Shown here piece by piece: positions 23,001-34,580 of a stretch of 64,000 nucleotides of DNA. Position numbers and translations under genes: made by a program. The stretch's first letter is position 1; each line of letters begins with the position of its first letter. The notes under the pieces are model-generated. The model saw only the letters and a program-made list of their open reading frames with translations, was not told the origin of the DNA and ran no database searches. Source of the stretch: Plasmopara viticola (Eukaryota; Oomycota; Peronosporomycetes; Peronosporales; Peronosporaceae); the NCBI GenBank assembly GCA_001695595.3, contig MBPM02000005.1:1302001-1366000 (forward strand), written 5' to 3'.

Positions 23001-24058
23001 TAGCGGCGCCATCTACTGGACTTAATTGTCACTAGCGGACTCTCCCAACACAACCACCAACTGCCCATCCGACGAGACCCCCTTGGACCAGGCAACGTGT
23101 AGCTCCACCCAACGCGACTAAGCGTCTCAACTGCTAAGGGCTTATCCTGACAAGCACGGACATTGAGTACGAGTAAAACCACGCTTGTTGGTCGTCCTTA
23201 GAAAGGAAGTATGAACAAGGCGAGTTGGGATTCAAATCAAAGAAATGTTTGACAATGTACCAAATGATTGCCCGAAAACCCTAGCTATTTGTCCGGAATA
23301 TATACACATTCGATTCCACTGCTGACCATTCGAATTTACCAAAAAACAATATTTACTTAAGTTCGTTAGCCGAGGGTCTTGGTCCGAGCTTTGACTCTTG
23401 AAGCTCTTGTTGTTTACAAAGACGGACGAGAGCATTTTTTATACGCGTCATACATACAGCCAAGCCAATACTTCCCGAGCCATACGGATTTATTATCGAG
23501 ATTACCGCCAAGCGGTGTACCAAGAGCCTTATAAAGATTTTGTGAGGGTCGCCTCCACTCAACATTCTCACGCCAATGCTCATTTTTTCATGCTCGCTCG
23601 CCAGGCTTCAAGATGACCAGAGCCACTTTCTGTGAATTTGTTTGCAGCAAGACAGACATTTTTCCATCTTCAATTACATTTGCGTAGGAAAATTTCTTTG
23701 TTAGCCGTTTTGAAACACCTCAGTTTGCAGAACGGTACGGAGATTAATTAGATGAATTCCTGTCGGGCACCAACTCCAGGGTTTATAGAACAAATAGTCG
23801 TCTTTATCAAATAGCCCGTTACGCTATTTCCCACTCTTGCCGCCTCACTAGCGTGCTCTACGCTCCAAAGTCTTGCAAGCTAAAGCATACCAGATAACAG
23901 TCGTTTTTTAGTGTGGCAATTCGATTAGAAGGCCCCTAATTTATGCAAAGGTTGGCCCGCATTAGATGTGGGCCACATTAAATGTGCCCACCAATCATCA
24001 TCCTTCTTCCGTCGGTCCGAGAGGCCGCGGAGCTCGACTCTCGACCCAAATCGACGCG
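23001..24058. other. Intergenic region between LINE remnant and alpha-kinase gene
   Basis: No gene supported. Overlapping frames on both strands around 23.35-23.62 kb are under 80 codons and mirror each other. The tail of the LINE remnant may extend into this segment. Frame of the downstream kinase stays open back to an ATG at 23966. Confidence 0.45.
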
Positions 24059-26215
24059 ATGGCGCTGCCTGTCATTGGCGAAGATGCCAAGATGCACATG
24101 CACCTCCCCATTGCAATGAACTCTCCGCGTCTTGCACTTGTACGCACCCCGTCGCTTTCTCCGCGCTCCGTGGCCTCCACTTCGTCCGATTCACTTGTGC
24201 CGACGTTGCAAAACGTGCATTTAAAACATTTATGGCAATCGATCAAGTTTCAGCCCGAAGACGAAGAAAAAGTAAATTTGCTCTCGCGTCGAAGATTTCA
24301 CAGCTCTGACGTGGTGTTACGCACCAATCGCGTCACGTTAGCCAAGCTCCGACCGCGGTCCGATCGAAGAGGTAGTGGGTGGAGCTTTAATGTGACTAAA
24401 GTCACTACCAGCAGCGGTTGCAATGTATCGAGTGATGAGAAAGAGGACGAGCCCGAGCCTCCACTCGCAGACCCTGCAGAACTTGCCCGATTGGCATTGA
24501 GACGACGAACGTGCTCTGAGAATTTTACAAAAAGTTCCCGAGCTCCATCGTCTTTTTTTCAGCAAGAAAAGCTCTTGCCATTTTACAAACAAGATGGTGG
24601 GTCTCAAGTGGCAAACGAGGCACAAAAGACGGCACGACAAGATGTGGACGACGTGTGTGACGAGGGTCGCAGAGAGAGCGAGAGGAGTGATAGCGTTTCT
24701 TCTCGTTTGGGCTCGTACTGGAGTGAGGCCAATGCCAGTTTCATGTCGACGTCCGACTATTCGAGTGAAAGTGACGGTCAGAAGTTGGAAAACTTGCGCA
24801 ATTTACAAAAATTGTACCAAGAAGGGTTTATTACAGTGACAGAGTACAAGGAACGTCGTGGCCAGCTCGTGGACGAACTGCGGGACGCCAATCAAAAAAG
24901 TATCTTTCTCGTGGACAAGTATACACTGGCCAGTATACACTGTCACTAATCTGGGTCCCTTTTTTTCATGTTGTAGCCATCGCCAAGACATCGGACTTGC
25001 TGGCGTGGGAGCTCCCCATCCTTTACCGTGAACCACCGGAATTTCTATTGCTGCGTGAGCGCAATGCCATCAAGCACGTGTTTGACTCGGATCAACGCAA
25101 GGTACGGCAACAGTTGCGAATTCGCTTGAAAAGGTTGCTCATTTGATGCCATGCCATAGTGGACCTGGTCCCGCATCCAAGTCAAGATTGATATCGAGCC
25201 ATTTGGGAGGGGGAGTCTTCGCCAAGTCTTTCACTTGCAAGATCTAAGTATGCCACCTTCCTCCGTGCCACAATGTGACGAGGACGACGAGGGTCTCGGG
25301 TCCAAGTGTACCAGTTACGTGGCCAAGGTTGCGATTGATCCAGATGAAGACCCCGATACGTACTTTAAAGACGTCGAGATGCAAGCAGTGGCGGCCAAAT
25401 ACGCCAAGCTGTATAATTCGTACAATCCACCGCGACGCGTCGAGTTTCTCGAAGCTTGGATTCTTCAATTGATTCCGTCCACTGTCACTGACGCGAGTGA
25501 CTTGGGCATGGAAAGCTTCACGCTCAGTGGTACAATCTGTGGGGTCGAACCCTTTATTGCGGGCGAGTACCACAAACACAATAATAATTATGGGTACGTG
25601 AGTGAACTCGAACGCAACACCCCGCAAGCCTTTTCCCACTTTACGTACGAAGCGTCTGGCCAAGAAATTCTCGTGGTGGACATTCAAGGCGTTGGCGATC
25701 ACTATACCGATCCACAAATCCACACGAGACGTGGCAAAGAGTTTGGGAAAGGCAACTTGGCTCTGCGAGGGTTTGAACGGTTTCTAGGCTCGCATCGTTG
25801 CAATGCGATTTGCCGGTACTTGAAACTTCCGTTGATCAATCCCAAGGACGAAGAAAGTCGCCTTGTGGATCAAATGGGTACGATCCCGGCACAGACGTAC
25901 ATGAATCAACCGCGTGTAGTGGTGGACCAAGTGGACTCGGTGTTGTGCCACTATTATAGCGACTCGATGGCGTTCAAAACGTATACTGCACGAAAGGAAC
26001 GCGATCGGAAGAAACGCAAGCAGTTTGATCGAATTGGACGATCAAAGGGGCAAGTAACCCAGCCCGGTTTAGTGGCGATGGAATGTGGTGGTCGTGGCGA
26101 CAGTGCCGTGGAGCGACTTGAAGCGCGAAGACGATTCGTGACGGCTCTTGCTGACCAGCAACGATCGTGCTCGACCTTTCTGTGCGATGGCATCGCGTTG
26201 TGCATTGTGTCGTAA
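24059..26215 (+). CDS. Alpha-kinase (eEF2K/MHCK-type) with SHOCT-like motif; three exons
   Basis: Exons 24059-24899, 24977-25101 and 25160-26215 give 673 residues. The donor at 24900 (GTATCT) is preferred because the CACTAAT branch-like site then sits properly inside a 77-nt intron. Residues about 245-272 (LQKLYQEGFITVTEYKERR) are a SHOCT-like helical motif. The alpha-kinase domain begins near 323: WSRIQVKIDIEPFGRGSLRQ is the nucleotide-binding lobe, K378 in VAKVAI is the probable ATP lysine, and D496 in VVDIQG is the probable catalytic Asp. SHRCNAICRYLKL (533-545) is the zinc-module motif, nearly the same as in eEF2 kinase. The C-terminus is basic. No calmodulin-binding or Sel1 region is obvious, so calling it eEF2 kinase itself would go too far. 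Met at 24059 has a better context (G at -3 and +4) than the upstream in-frame ATG at 23966. Confidence 0.85.
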
Positions 26216-26857
26216 GAAGTCAAGTTGCATTGCATGTCTTGCGTGGGAGTGAAGCGTTGAGAGCTAGGTGTCGAGTCGGCGATCTTGCGACTGGTTTGCG
26301 CTATAGGATCTTTGAAATGGAAATAGTGCGATGGCAGCTTTGATCGATCACTTTAGCGTCGTTGGTGTTGTAAAAGTTGTTGCCACAGGGCACGGAAGCA
26401 GTCTATCACGTATGGCACAAAGTAGTGCTTTGATAAAGAGGATGAAGTATCACTGCACTCGGGTAAGTTATAAAAGTTACGAAAGATCTTCAAGACATCG
26501 TTGATTCAGAGGTAGTGGAACTACGCCATCAAAGCATCAGCCAGCACTGCTCACAAAGATTCTCTGCTGCATCCGTCTAAAGTTCTCGATTGTCTTATTC
26601 CTTGAATCTTGACCGTTGTATTGGTCGCGCACTACATTATTGACGACCCAATACTCCGGAATTGCATTGTCTTATCAAACACTATCCTTTTTTACCTATT
26701 CATTTATTCTGGTTTTCAGATAGAATATATTTTGCGAATATTCCCCGTGCGAAACAAAATTTTGCTGTAAAACCACCAGACTCAGATCCTTGACGAAATG
26801 GCGATCGTCCCGCGAGCTCCAAGGCAAGTGTGCTGAAACGCCTCTGTCCCGTAAAAA
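26216..26857. other. Intergenic region
   Basis: No gene supported between the alpha-kinase stop and the next start. Minus-strand frames here are antisense shadows of the following gene's 5-prime end. Confidence 0.45.
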
Positions 26858-28384
26858 ATGGGGTCCCACCACTCGCGCCCTTCGCAGTCGTCCGATGGCA
26901 ATTCTCGTCCGTCGACTGGCAACCAGCAACCAGAGGATGAACTCTCGCTCGAAGCGCGTGCCGAGTTTACCGTTGCGGACATTTACAGTCGCGTGAACAC
27001 CAATCGCGCCCAGACCCTCCATCGGACGGATCCGGATCGTTTTTGCAAGTACCGTAACTACTTTAAAAACCATCACATGTCCTTGGCAAAAGAAGTGGGG
27101 CGGCAGACGACCAAGAGCAAAGCAGTGCTTTTACTCTGGGTCGAGAGTGCCGTCGGGCCTCTCGAAGGCGGGTTCCGATTGACCAAAGACGACATTCTGG
27201 AGATTGCCATGGTCTCAGCAGCCTTGACCGAGTATACCGAGGCTGTGTTGTCAAAACTGTACGACCAAGGCAAGTTGGACGCACTGCCGAATGTACCTCT
27301 GTACACCCACCACCTTCGCATGCCCGCGAAACAGCAGGCGTGTCGCAAGGGCTCCGACGCTGTGAACAAGGACAAGCTCGAGGCAGCCCACTATATTGGA
27401 CTAGAGGTCATGGTGCGCCTGAACGAACGGCTGCCAGTCGAGCAGCGGATGGGCGACGAATTGCGTGCAATCTTGAATCACCCCACGAACCTTCGGCTCA
27501 TGCTGGCAACGCACAATCAATCGCTTCACAAAAGGGTCGATGCCTTGCTCATCAAGGCCACGGATCGTTCTGAACCACAGCTTAAGTCATCAAAGCTGTC
27601 TGCAGCCGAGTACGATCGATTGGTGCAAATTGCCAAGCACGCGCAAGATCACGTGTTTCAAGACGCCATGCTTCAAGCGAATGGCCATCATCTCTACCTG
27701 AGCTTGCGCCGTCAATTCCTACGCATGGAGATTGGGGACCGACCTCTACTATGGCACGTTGAAAAGGACCGACGCGAGTTGCACCACCCGCCTCGCTCCA
27801 GGTATCGTTCGCCATCGCCTGTGCGACACAGAGTGCACACGTCGCAGTCACCAGCCAAAAAGCCACATCCCACGACGAGGATCGGACAGGACGCGACCGA
27901 TTCGTGTGCGACGCGTGATCGAACGCATCAAAGTCCCTTCTCGCGCTTTGCAGCAAGGATCTTTCGTGCTCGTGGCAAGAAAAAACATCCCGTCATCGTT
28001 CGTGCAGCTTCGAGTCTAGTGTTGAACCCTGACGACGCGCTTGCGCCCAAAGTGCAGGGCAACCAACGCGGGACGAAAGCTCAAACGCACTCGAAAAAGA
28101 CCGCGACAGCACATACAAAGGCGAAGAGAGGAAAAGCAACGCCATCCACCAGACCCGAGAAAGGACAAGGTGCACTTCGCACGGTATCGAAGAAAACCGC
28201 CGCAAAGACCGTCACGAACTCCATCGCATCTTTGAATTCGGATTCTGATTCGAGCGGGGACGATAGTGACTATGTTGATGTAGCGTCCGATCAAAACACG
28301 AGCGATGAACGCGTCGTCCATGTTGGGCCGCGTGGAGGCAAGTATTACGTGAATGCAGCCGGGAAAAAAGTCTATATCAAGTAA
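26858..28384 (+). CDS. Basic protein of unknown function ending in a GPRGGKYY signature
   Basis: An intronless 508-residue frame. It starts MGSHHSRPS, which fits an N-myristoylation signal (Gly2, Ser6), so membrane attachment is possible. Residues about 30-310 are a predicted helical, globular region that I do not recognise. Residues about 310-470 are Lys/Arg/Ser/Thr-rich and likely disordered, followed by a Ser/Asp run. The last 20 residues, VGPRGGKYYVNAAGKKVYIK, match a short C-terminal motif familiar from large DNA viruses and some phage and bacterial proteins (GPRGGKYYIN-x2-G-x-KVYI). The context gives no function; the upstream neighbour is the alpha-kinase in the same orientation, 642 bp away. 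The ATG at 26858 has a purine at -3 and G at +4. Confidence 0.75.
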   Translation: MGSHHSRPSQSSDGNSRPSTGNQQPEDELSLEARAEFTVADIYSRVNTNRAQTLHRTDPDRFCKYRNYFKNHHMSLAKEVGRQTTKSKAVLLLWVESAVGPLEGGFRLTKDDILEIAMVSAALTEYTEAVLSKLYDQGKLDALPNVPLYTHHLRMPAKQQACRKGSDAVNKDKLEAAHYIGLEVMVRLNERLPVEQRMGDELRAILNHPTNLRLMLATHNQSLHKRVDALLIKATDRSEPQLKSSKLSAAEYDRLVQIAKHAQDHVFQDAMLQANGHHLYLSLRRQFLRMEIGDRPLLWHVEKDRRELHHPPRSRYRSPSPVRHRVHTSQSPAKKPHPTTRIGQDATDSCATRDRTHQSPFSRFAARIFRARGKKKHPVIVRAASSLVLNPDDALAPKVQGNQRGTKAQTHSKKTATAHTKAKRGKATPSTRPEKGQGALRTVSKKTAAKTVTNSIASLNSDSDSSGDDSDYVDVASDQNTSDERVVHVGPRGGKYYVNAAGKKVYIK

Positions 28385-29470
28385 GAGACGCTCGTTTTTT
28401 TTAAAAATGTCAAGCACAACTTGGGTTTTTAGGGTTTATATTATTCGTACTTGGTCTTTTTGTCGATCGAGCATGTGTTTTTTACCTTTTAGCTTGTCGA
28501 TTCAATTGGTTATATTGACAGCATGTGGGGGCCTTGACTTGCTGCTGCGAAATTGAGTAATTGAAGACGATGCTATCGATCATGGTTGTAAAGCAAGGAA
28601 CTGGCGTTAGTAGAGTATATTTCAGGAGGTATTTGGTCGTAGACTAAGAGGATGTTCTGAGCCTTGTGATTGGTAATCAATCGTATCAAAGTCTGTTGAA
28701 CTCTAATCACGCCATCGACAAATGTTTCGTGAACCACTGTGGAACGCACGAAGACGGAGCTACACCAACTAGACACTAGAAGTAATTTTACGATGTCAAT
28801 AAAGGCATGACGTTATAAGTGCAAAGGAAGGTTTCTACTATGTGACCACTCACGCACTTGTTGTCGATTGAGCCTCAAAGGGCTCTCTACGATGCGATCA
28901 CTTTAGCAGCTCGTTTAAATTGGTAAGTAACACATGGCAGGAGAGTTTTAATAGCGAGGTTCCGATAAGCACGATACAAGGTAAGACTGATGAGTGAAAG
29001 GGATGTGTGACGGCTAGTGTGTTGTTAAAGGCAAATTGCAAACTGCCTGTGGCTTTTATAATTTCCAGTGATTCTCGTAGTACTTAACGGTCATGATTGT
29101 ACATCATCACTCTATGTGATTAAGCCAGCAGTACTTTATGGCTCTAGAGTGAAGAAAGAGCAAACGAACCAAATAATTCTTTTGTGGCATCATAATGCGC
29201 TTTCTTATCCCAAAATTAATGCGATCGATGCGTCGAGAAGAGTGACTCACATAGGAGTGAACGGTCGGAACTGTCTAGAAATCCTTTACGCCTAGTAAAT
29301 TGTCTCCAGACAACCAAGCGATGGCTGCGAGGCTAACGACATCGAATGTAAGTACCATTGTGCCTTGCTGACTTACGCAAAGTCGTTCCTTCGCCTGACT
29401 TGAGAGCCTTTGCGAGCTTTTAAGAATGTTTTATGAATGGATTGAAGTGTGCATGGCCTACTTTTAGTGC
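28385..29470. other. Gene-poor AT-rich stretch
   Basis: Only short frames without domains were seen; no repeat or RNA gene was recognised. Confidence 0.45.
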
Positions 29471-29960
29471 CGGGCGATGCTAACTATGACAGCGCTTGAA
29501 GATCTTCTGTATTTTTTAAAGCGAGCGAAGAAAGTCAAACATTTATCAATTCAGATCTTACCGTTTGGACGAGTTAGAAAGTTTAGGTTGCTTGTAATGC
29601 TAAGCAACCAAGCGGGCACGGCAGTTCGCCGAATGCTAGTGCATCTATACTCCAGCAACTAATCACGCTTTGCAGAGCTTACGACCACATTTGAATTTAT
29701 CTTCAATTTTCAGAAGCCAAACAAATACGACGACACTTTCGTTAAAAAGTCATCCAAAGTTCAAAACGCGGCTACTGTTGCATTACTGGTAAGCATACAT
29801 ACTAGCAAAGAGAAACTGAATCCGACGTCAAATAGCACGAGTAAAATGGCCAAGAACAGAAAATAGGACGCATTTGGTTGCTGTGGCTGAGCTTGTGTTT
29901 CTCAATTCGCTTGGAGCTGCCCACACTCACGAGGAAGGCGCTAACTATCTCCAGGGAAAT
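29471..29960 (+). mobile_element. Possible decayed copia-type RNase H fragment
   Basis: Degenerate marks run in the order of the copia reverse transcriptase/RNase H tail. ALEDLLYFLKRAKK (about 29497-29540) resembles the RILRYLKGT region. LVMLSNQAGTAVRRMLVHLY (about 29587-29650) resembles the YSDADWAGD-RRSTSGYVF region. Around 29740-29800 is KKSSKVQNAATVALL, like SKKQ-VALST. Around 29878-29930 is VAVAELVFLNSLGAA. Stops and frame changes separate them. Each match is weak alone; their order makes the call plausible. Confidence 0.35.
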
Positions 29961-32027
29961 GAAATAACTAAGTTGACTCTATAAACGTTGGACCAACAGG
30001 GTCGCGAACAATTCATTTCGATTAGCAAGACGATAAGCTTGATCACGACATATCTCACTTCTCGACAATATTCTTGGAGCGCAGCCGAGTAAGCTAACAT
30101 GGCAAAACTTCAAGTGAGTATGATTATGCAAGTTGAAAGATTTGTGTCAGCCAAGTTCCAGCAGAATTGCTGAAACCTGTGCAACCCAACCGCCTATCTA
30201 TGTTATTTTATCAATCTCAGAGAGAACGATGTATTTTCACAAGACCTTGGCTGCCAATAATGGCTACAACAAGATGTCAAATCGAGCATACAAAGTTTTG
30301 GAATGCTCCCAATCAGCAAGCGGCAATTGTCAACACGTATGATGTCTCGCTAGGCGCATTGTCTTAGCCTGAGGCAGCGTCGGTTGCCAGGCTCGCTGCA
30401 ATGGCAAACTCAAGGTCGCTTCTCCAAGGCTCTGAGCACATAGAGACCGTCGAGAGCATATTTGATGATAAAGTCACTCCTTTTGGCCGCGACAAACACT
30501 TAAGATTGACATCTTTCAGAAAGACTATTTTCTTCAAATACGAAGCAATCATGGAGCGAATATAAACGAGACCATATCAAAAGCTGGTCCATATTGTACG
30601 AAGTATATTGGCTTCAAGCGTGTTTAAGAAACGAGAAAAACCAACAAAGTATCAAAAGTACGTATTTCATACTTTTAAGAACAATTATGAGGTATAAGGC
30701 TTCGACAAGCCTTACCATTGCTTGTCTTCTCGACGAGCTTGAGCGAGACATTATAAAGTTTCTTTTAACAACTTAAAATTACTCAACAAGGCTTAATATC
30801 GTGTAAATTTAGGCTCTAGAAAGTTAAGTTCAGTACTAATTGAGGCTCGAGGGCGCGAATAATACTGGTGACAATTTGCCATGGGTTAAGATGAGATATC
30901 TTGTCAATCTTGAATGGTTTGTATGACAAACACATATTCTCTATGCCATTTTCGTCGATAAGTGTTTGTAAAGGTCTACTTTCCTCGAGCTTATAGCTCC
31001 GCAAATATAAATTATTTACAGAATGAACTTCTTACGCTGCTGCATCACCAGTTGACAAACGGTATTTATCTGTAGCTGATTGGCCACAATTTCAAAGTTA
31101 TTTGATTCATTTACACACTTTGACGAAGCTACAGCTTTTAAAAAATCAGCACATTTGGATCAACCAACTCCTTTTGCAAGTAAGGACGAGTAGGTACAAT
31201 AAGCTTAACAATTGTTTTACCTTTGATATCAAGTCAGCTCCAGTATCGATTATCGCAGCCAAATGATTTCAGCTAATATGTAATCGCATATGGGTCCATA
31301 TCCATGTACCACTCGTGGTGAGAAATTGCTTCTCAGTTTCATACTGAACAGCTTAAAGACCATATTGCCAAATTATATGACAACGACGGCATACACATCT
31401 ACCCTTTCCAATTATACGTGCTCAGTAAGCGATATATGCAACTTAGTCCATCTAGAACAATCTTAATTAAACCAATAACGCTCATGATAACTGGTTCTGA
31501 TTTTACTTAATATTCAAGAAGTGAAGTTAGAAAAATTTAAGGCCACTCAGCAATTCTTTTAGACAGTCGAACATGCATCTAGTTCCTGGCTGAAACGATG
31601 TAAAAGTCAAGGAGCCGATGCGCCGTTGCAGATGTACTACGCTGTTTAAGACGCTTAAGACTTACTCAAATATTTATCGTTGAACTAGTGTATAGAGAGG
31701 AATTGGATACTGAAAAACAATTCGTTGATCTTGAAAACGTCATTCTTAGTATTGTTTATCAAACAATTTTCGGTCTGCTCAACACAGCATTAAAAGTTCG
31801 ACAAGAAGAGATAGAAAAGCTTTAAAATTTGGTAGTAAAGTTACACAAACTACAGCCAAATGAGCCCTAAGAAACGGTGCCATCAAGCTAGTTTCTCAGC
31901 TCAATTTGTAAATATATATAGCATTTCGTTTCATATTGTGTTGTCCTGGTGGCTCAAAAGAATTGTTTAAAAATTGAACTTTGCCTTTTCGTTGCTCGCT
32001 AGCATCTTTAAATTTATATCAATTACT
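29961..32027. other. Gene-poor AT-rich stretch
   Basis: No frame over 70 codons and no domain. No structured repeat was recognised. Confidence 0.45.
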
Positions 32028-32906
32028 TGGCCACCAGTATAGCCACACACCCCTTTTGATATAGCCACCCCCCATACTTTGACCAATTAAATCAATCTTT
32101 CAGCCTTCAGCCATTGCCTAAATTTATCAAAAGTAAGATGCGCTGGTGCTACATTCCTTCCTTGAGATGCCTCAAAGAGGCCGAAAAATTTTATGTTCTC
32201 GCTTTTAATGGAGTGAACACCAGATATTTTTCGACATGCATGCTCCATGAGTCAATCTGAAACTAGTACCTTTAGAAGAGTGTAGTTGTCATTGCCCGCT
32301 TAAGTCACGCCAACAGAAAGACACTCTCATTTGACCAACTTCCGTAGAGGCAAACCCTCGTGGGAATTGTCGCGTAAATTACGCATTCTTGGCGCTTTAT
32401 TGGATGCAACCAGGTCGTTTGTTGTATCCTTCAATCGAATTGGCAGACAACGAAGCGTTAATGATACTGAGCAAATGTCGCTACAGAATGTTAAAAAGTT
32501 ATAAACTTTCGTGCTAGCCATTTATTATTCAAGCGTACCTCGGGATCATTTTGAGCGCGCCTTCTTGGTTGAATAGCCTTCGGTCAAGGCAAACTTGTGC
32601 ACTGTTTTTATTGCTCTTTAAGTGTATCAAATGTCTGCATCGGAGGACAACACAGCGGCATTATGAGAAACTGAAAGTGCTTGTATGATGGGAGTGAATA
32701 GCTTGTTCTACGCGGTATATGGTATAATAGTAAAAGAATGTTGGCGCAGTGTTAAACGTACACACGCGCGTATACACTCTTTGCAGAAATGGGTTCGTGG
32801 CGGAGGGTTGATTTATGGCTGAAGGCTGAAAGCTTTGATTTAATTGGTCAAAGTATGGAGAGACGTGGTTATACCGGAAGGGGTGTGTGGCTATACTGGT
32901 GGCCTA
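32028..32906. mobile_element. 879-bp element with ~90-bp terminal inverted repeats (non-autonomous DNA transposon)
   Basis: The left arm (32028 to about 32117) and the right arm (about 32812-32906) are inverted copies. Outward from both ends they read GGCCACCAGTATAGCC, ACACACCCCTT, a more variable middle, CTTTGACCAATTAAATCAA, then TTTCAGCCTTCAGCCAT. By eye they are about 85 percent identical, with small indels. The bases just outside, ATTAC at 32023-32027 and ATTAC at 32907-32911, form a possible 5-bp target duplication. The interior has no transposase; a 113-codon frame starting at 32789 merely reads through the right arm. This fits a MITE-like or deleted cut-and-paste transposon. The superfamily is not assigned: the 5-bp duplication is unusual, and a 3-bp alternative cannot be excluded. 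Confidence 0.85.
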
Positions 32907-32911
32907 ATTAC

Positions 32912-33903
32912 GTTTGTACAAAGTATTCGCAAAAAAGTATTGTAGCACTTAATATCGACAGTGTATATATTTTATCTCAGCAATTTACATCTACAACCAC
33001 CCCGATTCTCTTACCTTTTCGTTGTCATAATTATAGACAGTATAATAATTTGGAACGTCATCGAGTAATCGTTGTAGTTAGTATAGCATGCTTGACTTGC
33101 TGCTGGTCTTGGCCGTCACCTTCCAAGTGAAGATGGGGCTAGTAACAATCTTATACTTTATATTGTAACGGCGCGCTTCTCATTTATTACCATATATAGC
33201 CTGAAGTTGTTGCAAGCATAGAAACGGCCATGATAACGGTTGTCTAAGGTTCCGCCCAGAACTGAAAATCGAATGCAATTTTTATTGATTAATTTTTTCG
33301 AGCCTTTGTGGCTTTTCTCCAATGATTATAAGGATGAAACTTTGTATGATCACTGTAACAATGCAATGATAAGAGCGATTTCTTCAAGGTAAAAAACGGA
33401 AGGTACTGTATCGTTAGACATTACAAGCACTGAAGGCAAATATGTTCTACGCTAATAATCGAAAATACGAATATGCCCAAATTGTAAACAAGTTTTATGG
33501 AACCTTCTAAACAATTAACTTTAACCAGCCCAAGATCTTCAATCTTTTGAAAAGTAAACATACATACATCCCAGCATCAACTGACATGGACAGCAGATTG
33601 ACCCATTCAAAGGTTTAGACAAAAGAATCAATGTCGTTGATTAAAAGACCGTCAACAATTGAATACATTGGAGACGAGTTCGGTGGTCTAATTCGTGATT
33701 ATTCGAGCCGACAAAGTAAAAAAAATTGACATCGTAGGCGTCACTACATAGCCGACAAGCGTGTTTATGCTTCGTCTAGTTATTGGAGTAGAGTTGGTTT
33801 CGGACATGTGGCTTATATTGAGGCTGAAAAATTAGAAATAAGAATTATATTTGATTCTCATTTCCGGCCAAGATCGCGAGGGACCACAACGCTTGCAAAG
33901 CCA
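32912..33903. other. Gene-poor AT-rich stretch
   Basis: Nothing supportable was found here beyond short chance frames. Confidence 0.4.
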
Positions 33904-34580
33904 TCACTTAAACTCAGATGGTGAAATATGAGGACCTCGATATGATATTATCATCTTTTTACTTAGACTACGACAACCAGAACCAACAGTATAGCAATAT
34001 CCATTGACGCTAATATAGCAAACAGCCGAGAAAATACTAACAATATCACCAATAGCTTCCCAAAGGTGACGCCGGCCGTGATTGTAGGAGTATACGGACC
34101 CAGGCAGAGCGAGGCCGCCCGCTAAGACATTTATTGTTGTGGCACTGCTACATAATCGAAGCATTAAGTAAGTGCTTTCGATATCCATATTAATGCTTAA
34201 AGTAGCAATAGTAATAGGTGCATCAGCACCGGCATTACAAGCTGTAAGTAAAATAGAAAATGAACCCTTGTAATAATAAGAGATATCTCGCAACTAATGC
34301 ACGCTAGATAACGCGCGACGCAAAATATCAAGGGCAGTGACGCAATCAGCAGGAACTGCTAAGAATTGAGGCTTTGATGCGAATTTAAGATTTGCTCTAT
34401 CTCCAATAATATCGAATGCACGCTCAAAGCTTTGTTGATCAAGAGCGGGAAAGAGTGATCACTTGGGCGTTCCGCTTCTAAAGTAAACATAGTTTGATTT
34501 AAACTTATCAGTAGTTTGCCGAAACAGGTATGTAGCCGAGTTCAAAGGCACGTGTTCCCACTTTGAATTGCCGAACTGAA
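33904..34580 (-). pseudogene. Broken coding region of unknown family
   Basis: On the minus strand one frame is protein-like from about 34570 down to 33904 (roughly 220 codons) and is interrupted by only two stops: TGA near 34460 and TAG near 34297. Composition is far from the surrounding AT-rich DNA, and Cys, Gly and aromatic residues are spread as in a folded, perhaps secreted, domain. Segments on both sides of the stops (for example FASKPQFLAVPADCVTALDI upstream and NHGRRHLWEAIGD downstream) stay in the same frame, so it looks like one gene with point stops. Upstream (34.6-34.8 kb) similar pieces continue with more breaks. I do not recognise the family. Confidence 0.4.

Noticed and set aside
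25244..25723. 159-codon minus-strand frame
   Set aside because: Mirror of the alpha-kinase catalytic exon.
32789..33130. 113-codon plus-strand frame as a gene
   Set aside because: Its first third is translated terminal inverted repeat of the 879-bp element, and the rest has no domain.
33904..34293. NHGRRHLWE in the broken frame vaguely recalls the GHRHDWE motif of necrosis-inducing (NLP) proteins
   Set aside because: Two of seven positions differ, and the flanking regions do not show the NLP pattern (no tyrosine/tryptophan strand with PKD before it, no matching cysteines). Not enough to name the family.
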